From: a virus
IMG/VR virus record: IMGVR_UViG_3300020411_001998
Location: 1 to 20,658 of that record
Reading direction: 5' to 3' (one strand)
DNA length: 20,658 nucleotides
Shown: positions 1-4,523 of the stretch, piece by piece
Numbering within the stretch: the stretch's first letter is position 1
How the letters are laid out: every line of letters starts with the position of its first letter
Notes under the pieces: model-generated
Told to the model about the DNA's origin: nothing
What the model saw: only the letters and a program-made list of their open reading frames with translations
Databases searched by the model: none
Translations under genes and position numbers: made by a program

Positions 1-417
1 TTGCCTGTTTGTGACATAGTGCGTGTCCATGTAGGCGGTGACTATTTCAGCAAGGCTTATCTTGAAGCATGGATAGAGGTAGCCAAGCGCAAACCTGATG
101 TTATATTCTACTCATATTCAAAGAGTCTTAAATTCTTCTCTGAGTATGCCTTGCCTGAGAATCTCATATTGACTGCCTCTCGTGGTGGTAAGTATGACGA
201 GTTGATTGACTTGCACGGTTGGAAGGAAGCTGTTGTTGTTTACAGTGAAGAAGAAGCAGCGGAGAAGGGGTTAGACATAGACCACGACGACGAACACGCT
301 GCGTTTGGCGCAGATAACTTTGCATTGCTTATACATGGTACGCAACCCAAGGGTAGCGCAGCAAGTAAAGCGTTGCAGGTACTGAAACAAAAGAATAAAC
401 TCGCACAGGTTGCATAA
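1..417 (+). CDS. GP88-family phage protein, 5' truncated by the window edge
   Basis: The 138 visible residues match my memory of the phage GP88 (gene product 88) family: VRVHVGGDYFSKAYLEAWIE near residue 8, an FYSYSKSL stretch, LILTASRGG, then IDHDDEHA and a C-terminal FALLIHGTQPKGSAA block. Family members are usually longer, and the conserved part begins at the very first base, so the N-terminus lies outside the window and the TTG at base 1 is probably internal. The biochemical role of the family is not known to me. The gene ends at TAA 415-417, which overlaps the AAAGGAGGT ribosome site serving the next micro-ORF, so the two are likely cotranscribed. Confidence 0.75.
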   Translation: MPVCDIVRVHVGGDYFSKAYLEAWIEVAKRKPDVIFYSYSKSLKFFSEYALPENLILTASRGGKYDELIDLHGWKEAVVVYSEEEAAEKGLDIDHDDEHAAFGADNFALLIHGTQPKGSAASKALQVLKQKNKLAQVA

Positions 418-424
418 AGGAGGT
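416..424 (+). promoter_or_regulatory. Strong Shine-Dalgarno AAAGGAGGT
   Basis: This near-perfect anti-16S complement overlaps the stop codon of the GP88-like gene. Two starts lie downstream: ATG 436 (12 nt gap, gives a membrane peptide) and TTG 429 (5 nt gap, gives a short cysteine-rich peptide in another frame). The ATG is the more protein-like choice. Confidence 0.7.
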
Positions 425-435
425 ATAATTGAATT

Positions 436-507
436 ATGTTAGTTATACTACTGTTTGTTGTTGTTCTTGGTGTGTCGTTTGTTTCAACTGTTAGTCGGAA
501 GATTTAA
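436..507 (+). CDS. 23-aa single-pass membrane micropeptide
   Basis: The peptide starts MLVILLFVVVLGVSFVS and ends STVSRKI, that is, one hydrophobic helix of about 17 residues with a short basic tail, so an N-out/C-in orientation is likely under the positive-inside rule. A strong ribosome site (AAAGGAGGT, 416-424) supports translation, although the gap to this ATG is long. The function is unknown. It is one of four 23-25 aa membrane peptides in the left 5 kb. An alternative reading from TTG 429 would encode a different short peptide ending at about 494. Confidence 0.5.
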   Translation: MLVILLFVVVLGVSFVSTVSRKI

Positions 508-536
508 TTGACACGCACGCAAGAATGTTGTATAGT
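508..536 (+). promoter_or_regulatory. Sigma-70 promoter (TTGACA, 17 nt, TATAGT)
   Basis: Perfect -35 TTGACA at 508-513, 17-nt spacer, -10 TATAGT at 531-536. Predicted start near 543, only about 8 nt before the ATG at 551. It is the only clear housekeeping-type promoter in the left region and contrasts with the twelve -24/-12 promoters that follow. Confidence 0.8.
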
Positions 537-550
537 TAGAGAATAATCAT

Positions 551-742
551 ATGAAGAGAGAACAAGTAAGAAGCGGGCGTCTTTATTTTAACAAGGCGCG
601 GAAACAAGTTGAGCAAGTGCGGAGCTCAGCATCAGGATCCTCGGTCATCACCGCACGTAAAGATGGCCAAGCCATGGTCGCTAAGGCGGAGGACCTTAGG
701 CGTGCTAGCAAACGGGAGGTTGACAAGTACTTAGAACGTTAA
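551..742 (+). CDS. Small basic protein, unknown function
   Basis: 63 aa, rich in Lys/Arg (MKREQVRSGRLYFNKARKQ at the start; DLRRASKREVDKYLER at the end) with a Ser/Ala middle. The composition fits a nucleic-acid-binding or host-factor-binding early protein, but I recognise no family. The gene is a complete monocistronic unit: a consensus sigma-70 promoter before it, almost no leader, no SD, and a strong intrinsic terminator 20 bp after the stop. Such isolation with a strong promoter is typical of a gene expressed immediately after infection; that timing is inference. Confidence 0.7.
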   Translation: MKREQVRSGRLYFNKARKQVEQVRSSASGSSVITARKDGQAMVAKAEDLRRASKREVDKYLER

Positions 743-762
743 ATTCTTCCGCGCATCGATTG

Positions 763-801
763 CCTCGGGTTGCCTGCAGCAGGTACCCGAGGCATTTTTT
801 T
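763..801 (+). terminator. Intrinsic terminator
   Basis: Stem CCTCGGGT (763-770) pairs with ACCCGAGG (785-792); inside it CCTG pairs with CAGG. Seven T's follow at 795-801. It closes the 551-742 unit. Confidence 0.92.
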
Positions 802-814
802 ATCAAATAACAAG

Positions 815-853
815 TAATAAATAGCACATTCATTTTTAATAAATAGTACATTC
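815..853 (+). repeat. Two 17-bp direct repeats, period 22 bp
   Basis: TAATAAATAGCACATTC (815-831) and TAATAAATAGTACATTC (837-853) differ at one base and are spaced two helical turns apart. They lie in a 203-bp gene-free stretch (743-945) otherwise filled by the terminator, a hairpin and the first -24/-12 promoter. Relative to that promoter's start (946) they sit at about -131 to -93, where enhancer-binding activators of sigma-54 usually bind. That role is inference. Confidence 0.5.
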
Positions 854-867
854 TTCCTGCGTGGGTG

Positions 868-908
868 GGTAGTTGCAGGGCGGGCGCAGCGGGCCGGCAA
901 CAACTACC
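868..908 (+). repeat. Hairpin module, long form (copy 1)
   Basis: GGTAGTTG (868-875) pairs with CAACTACC (901-908) around a G+C-rich loop. The only other long-form copy is at 4176-4216. No T-run follows. Confidence 0.75.
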
Positions 909-918
909 ACATTTGAAG

Positions 919-945
919 TTGGCACGGAACTTGCTGTATATAGGT
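919..945 (+). promoter_or_regulatory. Sigma-54-type promoter 1
   Basis: Core TTGGCACGGAACTTGCT (919-935) fits the -24/-12 consensus YTGGCACGNNNNTTGCW at every position. Counting C934 as -12 puts +1 at 946, the A of the DUF2958-like start codon. A TATAGG follows the -12 box. Confidence 0.75.
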
Positions 946-1227
946 ATGAAGTTAATGACAGAAGCAATTCAATCCTCACTACCAACCCGCAACGAGAGCG
1001 ATGACGCTCAAGCCGTGGTTAAGTATTTCACGCCTGACGCTGACTGGACTTGGTACGCTACCGAGTACGACCCAGAGAGCCGTTTGTTCTTTGGCTTGGT
1101 GGATGGGTTTGAGAGAGAGCTAGGTTATTTCAGCTTGGATGAGTTGGAGCAACTGCGTGGGCCTTTAGGCTTGCCAGTGGAGCGTGACCTATATTGGAAG
1201 CCAACCCCATTGTCAGAGTTGGCATAG
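946..1227 (+). CDS. DUF2958-like protein
   Basis: 93 aa. The order KYFTPDADWTWYATEYDP, LFFGLV, ELGYFSLDEL and GLPVERDLYWKP matches the DUF2958 signature as I remember it; the family is common on plasmids and phages and has no established activity. The reading frame is open from 865, but I place the start at ATG 946 because it coincides with the predicted +1 of promoter 1, leaving no 5' leader; the translated part upstream is promoter and hairpin. The last codons (LA, stop TAG 1225-1227) lie inside the -24 element of promoter 2. Confidence 0.8.
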   Translation: MKLMTEAIQSSLPTRNESDDAQAVVKYFTPDADWTWYATEYDPESRLFFGLVDGFERELGYFSLDELEQLRGPLGLPVERDLYWKPTPLSELA

Positions 1228-1245
1228 AACCTGCTATGTATAAGG
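1219..1245 (+). promoter_or_regulatory. Sigma-54-type promoter 2, overlapping a stop codon
   Basis: TTGGCATAGAACCTGCT (1219-1235). The usual CACGG is CATAG here, which supplies the TAG stop of the gene upstream. Predicted +1 at 1246, 5 nt before ATG 1251. No hairpin precedes it. Confidence 0.7.
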
Positions 1246-1250
1246 TAGAT

Positions 1251-1490
1251 ATGATAAAAGGACAAGTATGGCGCAACAAGCGCAACGGACAGTTGGAGCG
1301 GATTAATCAATCTCGCTGGAATGAAACCACAGCCCGCACCGAGCATTATTATCGGGCGCGAGTTAGCGACCCTTTACCCAAGGGAGACTTGGAGAGGGTC
1401 ACGCATCGGGAGGCTCTTGCCTACGTCGAGGCGCAACGTAAACATGAACGGTCGGGATTACCAGCCCTGCCACTTCCTGCTGGGGTATAA
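1251..1490 (+). CDS. Small protein of unknown function
   Basis: 79 aa starting MIKGQVWRNKRNGQLERI, with several basic residues and WNETTARTEHYYRARVSD in the middle; an N-terminal beta-rich fold of the 'G-x-V-W-x-N' kind is suggested by eye only. The start is set by promoter 2, since the frame is open from 1194 but that part belongs to the gene and promoter upstream. It heads a three-gene operon with 1492 and 1659. No known family recognised. Confidence 0.65.
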   Translation: MIKGQVWRNKRNGQLERINQSRWNETTARTEHYYRARVSDPLPKGDLERVTHREALAYVEAQRKHERSGLPALPLPAGV

Positions 1491-1491
1491 A

Positions 1492-1662
1492 ATGAAAGAC
1501 AAACAACCAGACATCAAGAAGCAGTTGTTGGCTGTGTTGTTCTACCAGAACGTGGCTGGTGCGAGGAACGTCTCCGTTAAGGAGCGTTACTTCGCACTGG
1601 CCCAAGATGTCGGAGCAATTCACGAAGATAAAGAACCAAAGCACAGCAAAGAATTAATATGA
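1492..1662 (+). CDS. Small protein of unknown function, second in operon
   Basis: 56 aa starting MKDKQPDIKKQLLAVLFYQN. It begins 2 nt after the TAA of the preceding gene, has GGGG about 6 nt upstream as a weak ribosome site, and no promoter of its own. Its final TGA overlaps the ATG of the next gene (ATGA, 1659-1662), which suggests translational coupling. No recognised domain. Confidence 0.6.
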   Translation: MKDKQPDIKKQLLAVLFYQNVAGARNVSVKERYFALAQDVGAIHEDKEPKHSKELI

Positions 1663-1880
1663 TCGCAGATACGCCAGAAGAAATTGAATTCTATAGATTG
1701 AGAGCATTACGCAGTGCGCTTAAACTTGAGATTCTTGGAATGAAACGACGAGGGCAATCAGCCTACTCAATCATCAAGAAGGAGTTCGGTTTTAAGGGAA
1801 GTCGAAATAAGGTATTGCGAGAGTTAAATACCTTAATAACAACCAAAGCCGAGCAACTCCCCTTCCGAGTGAGGGGGTAG
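1659..1880 (+). CDS. Small helical protein, possible DNA-binding
   Basis: 73 aa, predicted mostly helical: EEIEFYRLRALRSALKLEIL, then GMKRRGQSAYSIIKKEFGFK, then RNKVLRELNTLI. The middle part (GQSAYSIIKKEFGFKGSRNK) has the look of a helix-turn-helix, but this is a visual judgement. Similar small proteins with 'G-x-S-x-x-x-I-K-x-E-F-G' are common in T4-like phage early regions. The stop TAG (1878-1880) is also the first triplet of the next hairpin/promoter module. Confidence 0.65.
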   Translation: MIADTPEEIEFYRLRALRSALKLEILGMKRRGQSAYSIIKKEFGFKGSRNKVLRELNTLITTKAEQLPFRVRG

Positions 1881-1900
1881 TTGCAGAGCGGCGGCTGCGA
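1878..1900 (+). repeat. Hairpin module, shortest copy (copy 2)
   Basis: Starts with the stop TAG of the gene upstream; GCAG (1883-1886) can pair with CTGC (1895-1898). The 3' half found in the other copies is missing, and the promoter follows directly. Confidence 0.5.
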
Positions 1901-1927
1901 TTGGCACGGAACTTGCTCTGTATAGGT
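1901..1927 (+). promoter_or_regulatory. Sigma-54-type promoter 3
   Basis: TTGGCACGGAACTTGCT (1901-1917), identical to promoter 1. Predicted +1 at 1928 is the A of the start codon. Confidence 0.75.
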
Positions 1928-2098
1928 ATGCATATGCAACATTGGACAGTACGAACCTACAACTACAAAACTGACACCACAAGCTATAGCGTGTATAGCA
2001 ACATGAGCAAGGAGGAGGCTGTACGCATAGCCAAGGCAGACCACCCAAATAGCGTCGAGAATGGGGTGTGGCCCTACATCCTAGACATCTGCAAGTAG
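1928..2098 (+). CDS. Small protein of unknown function
   Basis: 56 aa, MHMQHWTVRTYNYKTDTTSY then SNMSKEEAVRIAKADHP and VWPYILDICK: probably two beta strands followed by an amphipathic helix. The start at 1928 is chosen because it is the predicted transcription start; a second in-frame ATG at 1934 is possible. The stop TAG (2096-2098) opens the next hairpin module. No family recognised. Confidence 0.65.
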   Translation: MHMQHWTVRTYNYKTDTTSYSVYSNMSKEEAVRIAKADHPNSVENGVWPYILDICK

Positions 2099-2130
2099 TT
2101 GCAGCGGGGCCGCTGCCGCCCGCCTACAAC
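2096..2130 (+). repeat. Hairpin module (copy 3)
   Basis: GCAGCG (2101-2106) pairs with CGCTGC (2111-2116); the outer GTTG can pair with the CAAC ending at 2130. Confidence 0.65.
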
Positions 2131-2157
2131 TTGGCACACATCCTGCTGTGTATAGTG
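2131..2157 (+). promoter_or_regulatory. Sigma-54-type promoter 4
   Basis: TTGGCACACATCCTGCT (2131-2147). The bases between the boxes differ from the other copies (ACAT for GGAA) while GG, CA and TGCT are kept, which argues against GGAAC being the key element. Predicted +1 2158; ATG 2159. Confidence 0.7.
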
Positions 2158-2158
2158 T

Positions 2159-2233
2159 ATGATTGAATTGTTGTTTGCGAATAGCGTTGTTTTACTTTGG
2201 GTCTGCTTTATGACTAAAATGATAAGAGGATAA
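2159..2233 (+). CDS. 24-aa membrane micropeptide
   Basis: MIELLFANSVVLLWVCFMT followed by a basic tail KMIRG. One hydrophobic segment fills the peptide. The start lies 1 nt after the predicted start of promoter 4. Its 3' end contains AGAGG, which serves as ribosome site for the next micropeptide, so the two are probably made as a pair. Function unknown. Confidence 0.5.
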   Translation: MIELLFANSVVLLWVCFMTKMIRG

Positions 2234-2235
2234 TT

Positions 2236-2313
2236 ATGGAATTAATATTAATTGTAAGCGTTGTTGTGTTGGCGTTTGGCTCATTCTATTTGAGCATAAC
2301 CAGCCACCTCTAG
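2236..2313 (+). CDS. 25-aa membrane micropeptide
   Basis: MELILIVSVVVLAFGSFYLS then ITSHL: a single hydrophobic helix. AGAGG (2225-2229) lies 6 nt before the ATG, a good SD, and the start is 2 nt after the previous stop. Downstream is hairpin copy 4. Function unknown; small holin-like or membrane-modulating roles are possible but unsupported. Confidence 0.55.
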   Translation: MELILIVSVVVLAFGSFYLSITSHL

Positions 2314-2316
2314 AGG

Positions 2317-2351
2317 TAGTTGCAGCAGGGCCGCTGCGGCCGGCTTGCAAG
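2317..2351 (+). repeat. Hairpin module (copy 4)
   Basis: Outer TTGCA (2320-2324) pairs with TGCAA (2346-2350); inner GGCCG (2329-2333) pairs with CGGCC (2337-2341) around CTG. Confidence 0.7.
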
Positions 2352-2378
2352 TTGGCACGGAACCTGCTGTGTATAGGG
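2352..2378 (+). promoter_or_regulatory. Sigma-54-type promoter 5
   Basis: TTGGCACGGAACCTGCT (2352-2368). Predicted +1 at 2379, 8 nt before ATG 2387, the longest leader among the twelve. Confidence 0.72.
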
Positions 2379-2386
2379 TAGAGATT

Positions 2387-2536
2387 ATGAAAGACAAACA
2401 CGAATTCAAGAGCGACCTGCACGAATGGCTCGCAGAGATGAAAGCTAGGCAGGAGATTAACCGCAAGCGTGATGAGGAGCAAGCCCGTTGGGATGCCCAA
2501 TTCAACGCTCCGCTCAACATCAAGGATAGAGACTAG
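2387..2536 (+). CDS. Small charged helical protein, unknown function
   Basis: 49 aa, strongly charged: MKDKHEFKSDLHEWLAEMKA, RQEINRKRDEEQARWDAQF. It should be largely alpha-helical, possibly coiled coil. The frame is open from 2345 but that part is promoter sequence, so ATG 2387 is chosen. TAG (2534-2536) is followed at once by a second TAG that opens the next module. Confidence 0.6.
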   Translation: MKDKHEFKSDLHEWLAEMKARQEINRKRDEEQARWDAQFNAPLNIKDRD

Positions 2537-2571
2537 TAGTTGCACGGGGCGCGCTGCCCCCGACCTGCAAG
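2537..2571 (+). repeat. Hairpin module (copy 5)
   Basis: Outer TTGCA (2540-2544) with TGCAA (2566-2570); inner GGGGC (2546-2550) with GCCCC (2556-2560). Confidence 0.7.
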
Positions 2572-2598
2572 TTGGCACGGAACCTGCTGTGTATAGGT
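2572..2598 (+). promoter_or_regulatory. Sigma-54-type promoter 6
   Basis: TTGGCACGGAACCTGCT (2572-2588); predicted +1 2599 is the A of ATG. Confidence 0.75.
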
Positions 2599-2808
2599 AT
2601 GGATAGGAAGATTTTACCCTGCAACAACTGCAAGATAACACAAGCGCCCGAAGTGCCGGAGAGCACTCAAAACATCGAGGGCGACCTTCGTGACTTGATG
2701 CCCACCTCACAGGAAGCCTATGACGGTTGGGGTGGCTGCTGGCCCGGTGACGGAAGTGGCATGGATGACTTTGAAGATTGGAACCAGCAAGAAGGCTGGG
2801 ATATGTAA
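2599..2808 (+). CDS. Small acidic protein with a CxxC motif
   Basis: 69 aa. An N-terminal PCNNCK (Cys8, Cys11) is followed by an acidic, Trp/Gly-rich second half (YDGWGGCWPGDGSGMDDFED, then WNQQEGWDM). The strongly acidic tail resembles DNA-mimic or protein-binding phage products, but no family is recognised. It starts exactly at the predicted +1 of promoter 6. The stop TAA is 1 nt from promoter 7, with no hairpin between. Confidence 0.6.
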   Translation: MDRKILPCNNCKITQAPEVPESTQNIEGDLRDLMPTSQEAYDGWGGCWPGDGSGMDDFEDWNQQEGWDM

Positions 2809-2809
2809 G

Positions 2810-2836
2810 TTGGCACGGAACCTGCTCTGTATATAG
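2810..2836 (+). promoter_or_regulatory. Sigma-54-type promoter 7, no hairpin
   Basis: TTGGCACGGAACCTGCT (2810-2826), directly after the stop codon of the previous gene. Predicted +1 2837; ATG 2838. Confidence 0.74.
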
Positions 2837-2837
2837 T

Positions 2838-3107
2838 ATGATGAACGAATTAGAACAATTCAAGGAGGATAGCGCAATGTCGTTATTCGGGCGTAGTCGT
2901 GAGATTGCCATCGCTGGCGGTCAGTGCGTCAAGTGCGGCTCACTAAACCTTGAGTTCAGAGATGAACTCTCCCGCAAGGAGCATGGCATCTCCGGTCTCT
3001 GCCAAGGTTGCCAAGATGAAATCTTCGGCGGCCCAGAGGAGGACGACGATGGAGAGAAGGAGATTGTTCTTGATTTTATGCATAAAATTCTTAAGGATAA
3101 AGAATGA
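2838..3107 (+). CDS. Phage zinc-ribbon protein, two possible starts
   Basis: 89 aa from ATG 2838 (a second ATG follows at once). Cys30-x2-Cys33 and Cys55-x2-Cys58 around LNLEFRDELSRKEHGISG form a four-cysteine zinc ribbon of a kind frequent in tailed phages; the tail is acidic (PEEDDDGEKEI). ATG 2838 is 1 nt after the predicted transcription start. An internal in-frame ATG at 2877 has a consensus AAGGAGG (2862-2868) 8 nt upstream and would give a 76-aa form that keeps the zinc ribbon. The stop overlaps the next start (ATGA, 3104-3107). Likely role is nucleic-acid or protein binding. Confidence 0.75.
   Translation: MMNELEQFKEDSAMSLFGRSREIAIAGGQCVKCGSLNLEFRDELSRKEHGISGLCQGCQDEIFGGPEEDDDGEKEIVLDFMHKILKDKE
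2862..2868 (+). promoter_or_regulatory. Internal Shine-Dalgarno AAGGAGG
   Basis: It lies inside the 5' end of the zinc-ribbon gene, 8 nt before in-frame ATG 2877, and could give a second, SD-driven product from the same message. Confidence 0.6.
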
Positions 3108-3277
3108 GTGGTAATTATTATGATGATGATTATTATGGCGATGAATACATTGGTCATAGTAAGTATGAGCGTGTGCTAAAAGAGTGCAAGCGATGTGGGC
3201 AAACTGTGGACATGAGCAGCGATCACGGAATCTGTGACTCATGCGCCACTCAAATAGAACGTGGTTGGGAGTACTAG
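3104..3277 (+). CDS. Small zinc-ribbon protein
   Basis: 57 aa. A Tyr/Asp-rich start (MSGNYYDDDYYGDEY) is followed by Cys28-x2-Cys31 (CKRC) and Cys44-x2-Cys47 (CDSC), a compact zinc ribbon. It overlaps the preceding gene by 4 nt and has AAGGA at 3093-3097 as ribosome site, so it is translated as the second cistron of promoter 7. Two zinc-ribbon genes in tandem suggest a shared function, but none is known to me. Confidence 0.7.
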   Translation: MSGNYYDDDYYGDEYIGHSKYERVLKECKRCGQTVDMSSDHGICDSCATQIERGWEY

Positions 3278-3286
3278 TTAACAAAT

Positions 3287-3308
3287 AGAGGAGACACATA
3301 TGCCATAA
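3287..3308 (+). other. SD plus two-codon minigene (ATG CCA TAA)
   Basis: AGAGGAG (3287-3293) lies 6 nt before ATG 3300-3302, an ideal spacing, but the frame is only Met-Pro-stop. It may be the decayed 5' end of a lost gene, or a two-codon minigene comparable to the lambda bar minigenes. The bases after it to 3327 hold no gene. Confidence 0.4.
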
Positions 3309-3327
3309 CATAAACATACATTTTAGG

Positions 3328-3362
3328 TAGTTGCAGCAGGGCGGCTGCCGCCAGCCCGCAAG
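3328..3362 (+). repeat. Hairpin module (copy 6)
   Basis: Inner GGCGG (3340-3344) pairs with CCGCC (3348-3352) around CTG; outer TTGC (3331-3334) with GCAA (3358-3361). Confidence 0.7.
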
Positions 3363-3389
3363 TTGGCATGGAACCTGCTGTGTATAGGT
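3363..3389 (+). promoter_or_regulatory. Sigma-54-type promoter 8
   Basis: TTGGCATGGAACCTGCT (3363-3379); predicted +1 3390 is the A of ATG. Confidence 0.74.
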
Positions 3390-3521
3390 ATGAAAGCGAA
3401 GGCAACCACCAAAGTGATTAAAGCTAGGGTAAACCCGCAGGGCTATATGGGTAGCGCAAGCCAAGAGCATCGCCCCAAGAAGGGCAAAGGTAGCTATAGG
3501 CGTAAACCTAAACACCCATAA
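3390..3521 (+). CDS. ArfA-like alternative ribosome-rescue factor
   Basis: 43 aa, very basic. The C-terminal KKGKGSYRRKPKH closely matches the conserved KKGKGSYxRKxKH segment of ArfA (PF03889), the part that lies in the empty mRNA channel of a stalled ribosome and recruits RF2. The N-terminal half (MKAKATTKVIKARVNPQGYM) is shorter and different from bacterial ArfA, and the hydrophobic C-terminal tail that makes host ArfA unstable is absent, so the protein should be stable and constitutively active (inference). It is leaderless by position of promoter 8. It was too short for a 60-aa ORF cutoff. A general basic RNA-binding peptide is the alternative. Confidence 0.65.
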   Translation: MKAKATTKVIKARVNPQGYMGSASQEHRPKKGKGSYRRKPKHP

Positions 3522-3525
3522 TTTT

Positions 3526-3726
3526 ATGAAAGCAGTAATTGAAATTGAGTTAGGCAATGATGCCTTTGGTAACAACGATGCAGCGCGTTTGTATGAGATG
3601 CGTAATGTGATGGACAGACTAATGGACAATGCCCAGCGCATTATGGCAGCAGATGTCGGTGACATGGTTACAGCACAAGACTATAACGGCAACACAGTTG
3701 CAAGAATGGATATTGTAGATGAGTGA
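3526..3726 (+). CDS. Small acidic protein, unknown function
   Basis: 66 aa: MKAVIEIELGNDAFGNNDAA, RLYEMRNVMDRLMDNAQRIM, AADVGDMVTAQDYNGNTVAR. The layout, beta strand, helix, then a final strand with a 'D-x-N-G-N-x-V' turn, is typical of many small phage proteins of unknown role. It starts 5 nt after the ArfA-like stop without SD or promoter, so it is the second cistron of promoter 8; ATG 3719 of the next gene lies within its 3' end (8-nt overlap). Confidence 0.7.
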   Translation: MKAVIEIELGNDAFGNNDAARLYEMRNVMDRLMDNAQRIMAADVGDMVTAQDYNGNTVARMDIVDE

Positions 3727-3910
3727 AGCACCACAATTCGCTATATTCCAGAATAGCCGCACCAAGCAATCAGCAATCTGGACAGGTGATAAATGGACTG
3801 ATGCACCGCAAGAAGATTACGAGCATTTGCGTTTGCTCGCTACTCTAATACGGACTGACCCAGACCCCGTGGGGATAGTCAAAGCAATAGTCAAGAAGAA
3901 TGAGGAGTAG
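3719..3910 (+). CDS. Small protein of unknown function
   Basis: 63 aa: MSEAPQFAIFQNSRTKQSAI, WTGDKWTDAPQEDYEHLRLL, then a helix ending KAIVKKNEE. It overlaps the previous gene by 8 nt and is the third cistron of promoter 8. The stop TAG (3908-3910) is the first triplet of hairpin copy 7. No family recognised. Confidence 0.68.
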   Translation: MSEAPQFAIFQNSRTKQSAIWTGDKWTDAPQEDYEHLRLLATLIRTDPDPVGIVKAIVKKNEE

Positions 3911-3942
3911 TTGCGGCTGGGCCGCAGCCGCTGGTCTGCAAG
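3908..3942 (+). repeat. Hairpin module (copy 7)
   Basis: The strongest stem of the set: GCGGCTG (3913-3919) pairs perfectly with CAGCCGC (3925-3931). Confidence 0.75.
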
Positions 3943-3969
3943 TTGGCACGTATCCTGCTGTGTATAGGT
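3943..3969 (+). promoter_or_regulatory. Sigma-54-type promoter 9
   Basis: TTGGCACGTATCCTGCT (3943-3959), again with changed bases only between the two boxes. Predicted +1 3970; ATG 3972. Confidence 0.72.
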
Positions 3970-3971
3970 AT

Positions 3972-4175
3972 ATGTTAGGTGATAACGACATTCCAAAGGT
4001 AGGTGACCGAGTGGTTCACAAGCACAACGTAATGCTCAAGGGCACAGTAGTAGGTTACCCTGCCTTCCCTGCTCCTCGTCGGGGTAATCTTATGGTGCAG
4101 CTTGAGTGCGGTTTGACGTACCAAGCCACCAAATACGTTTGGCGTAAGATAAACTACGAGGTATTCAACTACTGA
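3972..4175 (+). CDS. Small SH3-like beta-barrel protein (tentative)
   Basis: 67 aa: IPKVGDRVVHKHNVMLKGTV, then NLMVQLECGLTYQATKYVW. The 'VGDRV...G.V...V.LE.G' alternation suggests a small SH3-like barrel, perhaps binding nucleic acid or protein. The frame is open from 3900, but that part covers the hairpin and promoter, so ATG 3972 is preferred, 2 nt after the predicted transcription start. Similar in look to the 4593 product. Confidence 0.65.
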   Translation: MLGDNDIPKVGDRVVHKHNVMLKGTVVGYPAFPAPRRGNLMVQLECGLTYQATKYVWRKINYEVFNY

Positions 4176-4216
4176 GGTAGTTGCAGGGAGGCCGCTGCCG
4201 ACCGGCAACAACTACC
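4176..4216 (+). repeat. Hairpin module, long form (copy 8)
   Basis: GGTAGTTG (4176-4183) pairs with CAACTACC (4209-4216), as in copy 1, including the following ACATT. Confidence 0.75.
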
Positions 4217-4226
4217 ACATTCAGAC

Positions 4227-4253
4227 TTGGCACGGAACCTGCTACTATATAGG
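4227..4253 (+). promoter_or_regulatory. Sigma-54-type promoter 10
   Basis: TTGGCACGGAACCTGCT (4227-4243); predicted +1 4254, 6 nt before ATG 4260. Confidence 0.73.
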
Positions 4254-4259
4254 TAGATT

Positions 4260-4439
4260 ATGAAGATTAAACCTACATCCCTCGCAACTCGCCGCACCGC
4301 TAACCGCATCAACGAGCATGGCCGCTTTGGCTTCCTCATTGCTGGTCGCAAGGCGGACGGTTCGGAGTGGTTACTCCGCTCTCGTTTAACCAAGTGGTTG
4401 GGTTGGTTGCCCACCCGTGAGTTCACAGAAGCAGACTAG
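4260..4439 (+). CDS. Small basic protein, unknown function
   Basis: 59 aa: MKIKPTSLATRRTANRINEH, GRFGFLIAGRKADGSEWLLR, SRLTKWLGWLPTREFTEAD. Rich in Arg with a Trp-containing helix near the C-terminus; an RNA- or DNA-binding role is plausible but unproven. Missed by a 60-aa cutoff. A structured, gene-free stretch follows. Confidence 0.62.
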   Translation: MKIKPTSLATRRTANRINEHGRFGFLIAGRKADGSEWLLRSRLTKWLGWLPTREFTEAD

Positions 4440-4448
4440 AATGTAAGC

Positions 4449-4515
4449 CCCCTGCTCTACGCTTGAGGAACTCGAAGTGCCATGGGCCTCGTTCCGACAC
4501 AGCGTGAAGCAGGGG
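4449..4515 (+). ncRNA. Long imperfect hairpin, possible structured RNA
   Basis: CCCCTGCTCTACGCT (4449-4463) pairs with AGCGTGAAGCAGGGG (4501-4515): 15 positions with one C-A mismatch and one U-G wobble. Within the 37-nt loop GGAAC can pair with GTTCC. It is not a tRNA (no cloverleaf, no canonical T-loop) and not an intrinsic terminator (no T-run). It is probably transcribed from promoter 10 with the 4260 gene. Confidence 0.45.
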
Positions 4516-4523
4516 CAGTCTGG

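Noticed and set aside
865-945. N-terminal extension of the DUF2958-like protein from 865
   Set aside because: The added residues translate the hairpin and promoter, and the family similarity begins after ATG 946.
2234-2911. 225-aa minus-strand ORF
   Set aside because: It runs antisense through several supported genes and three promoter modules, and its product is rich in Ser/Leu/Cys with repeated translated module sequence, a shadow of the plus strand.
2943-3665. 240-aa minus-strand ORF
   Set aside because: Antisense to both zinc-ribbon genes, the ArfA-like gene and a promoter module; low-complexity composition with His/Asn runs.
4447-4516. tRNA-like gene
   Set aside because: The arms pair over 15 positions as one long stem; there are no D, anticodon and T arms in cloverleaf order and no proper T-loop.
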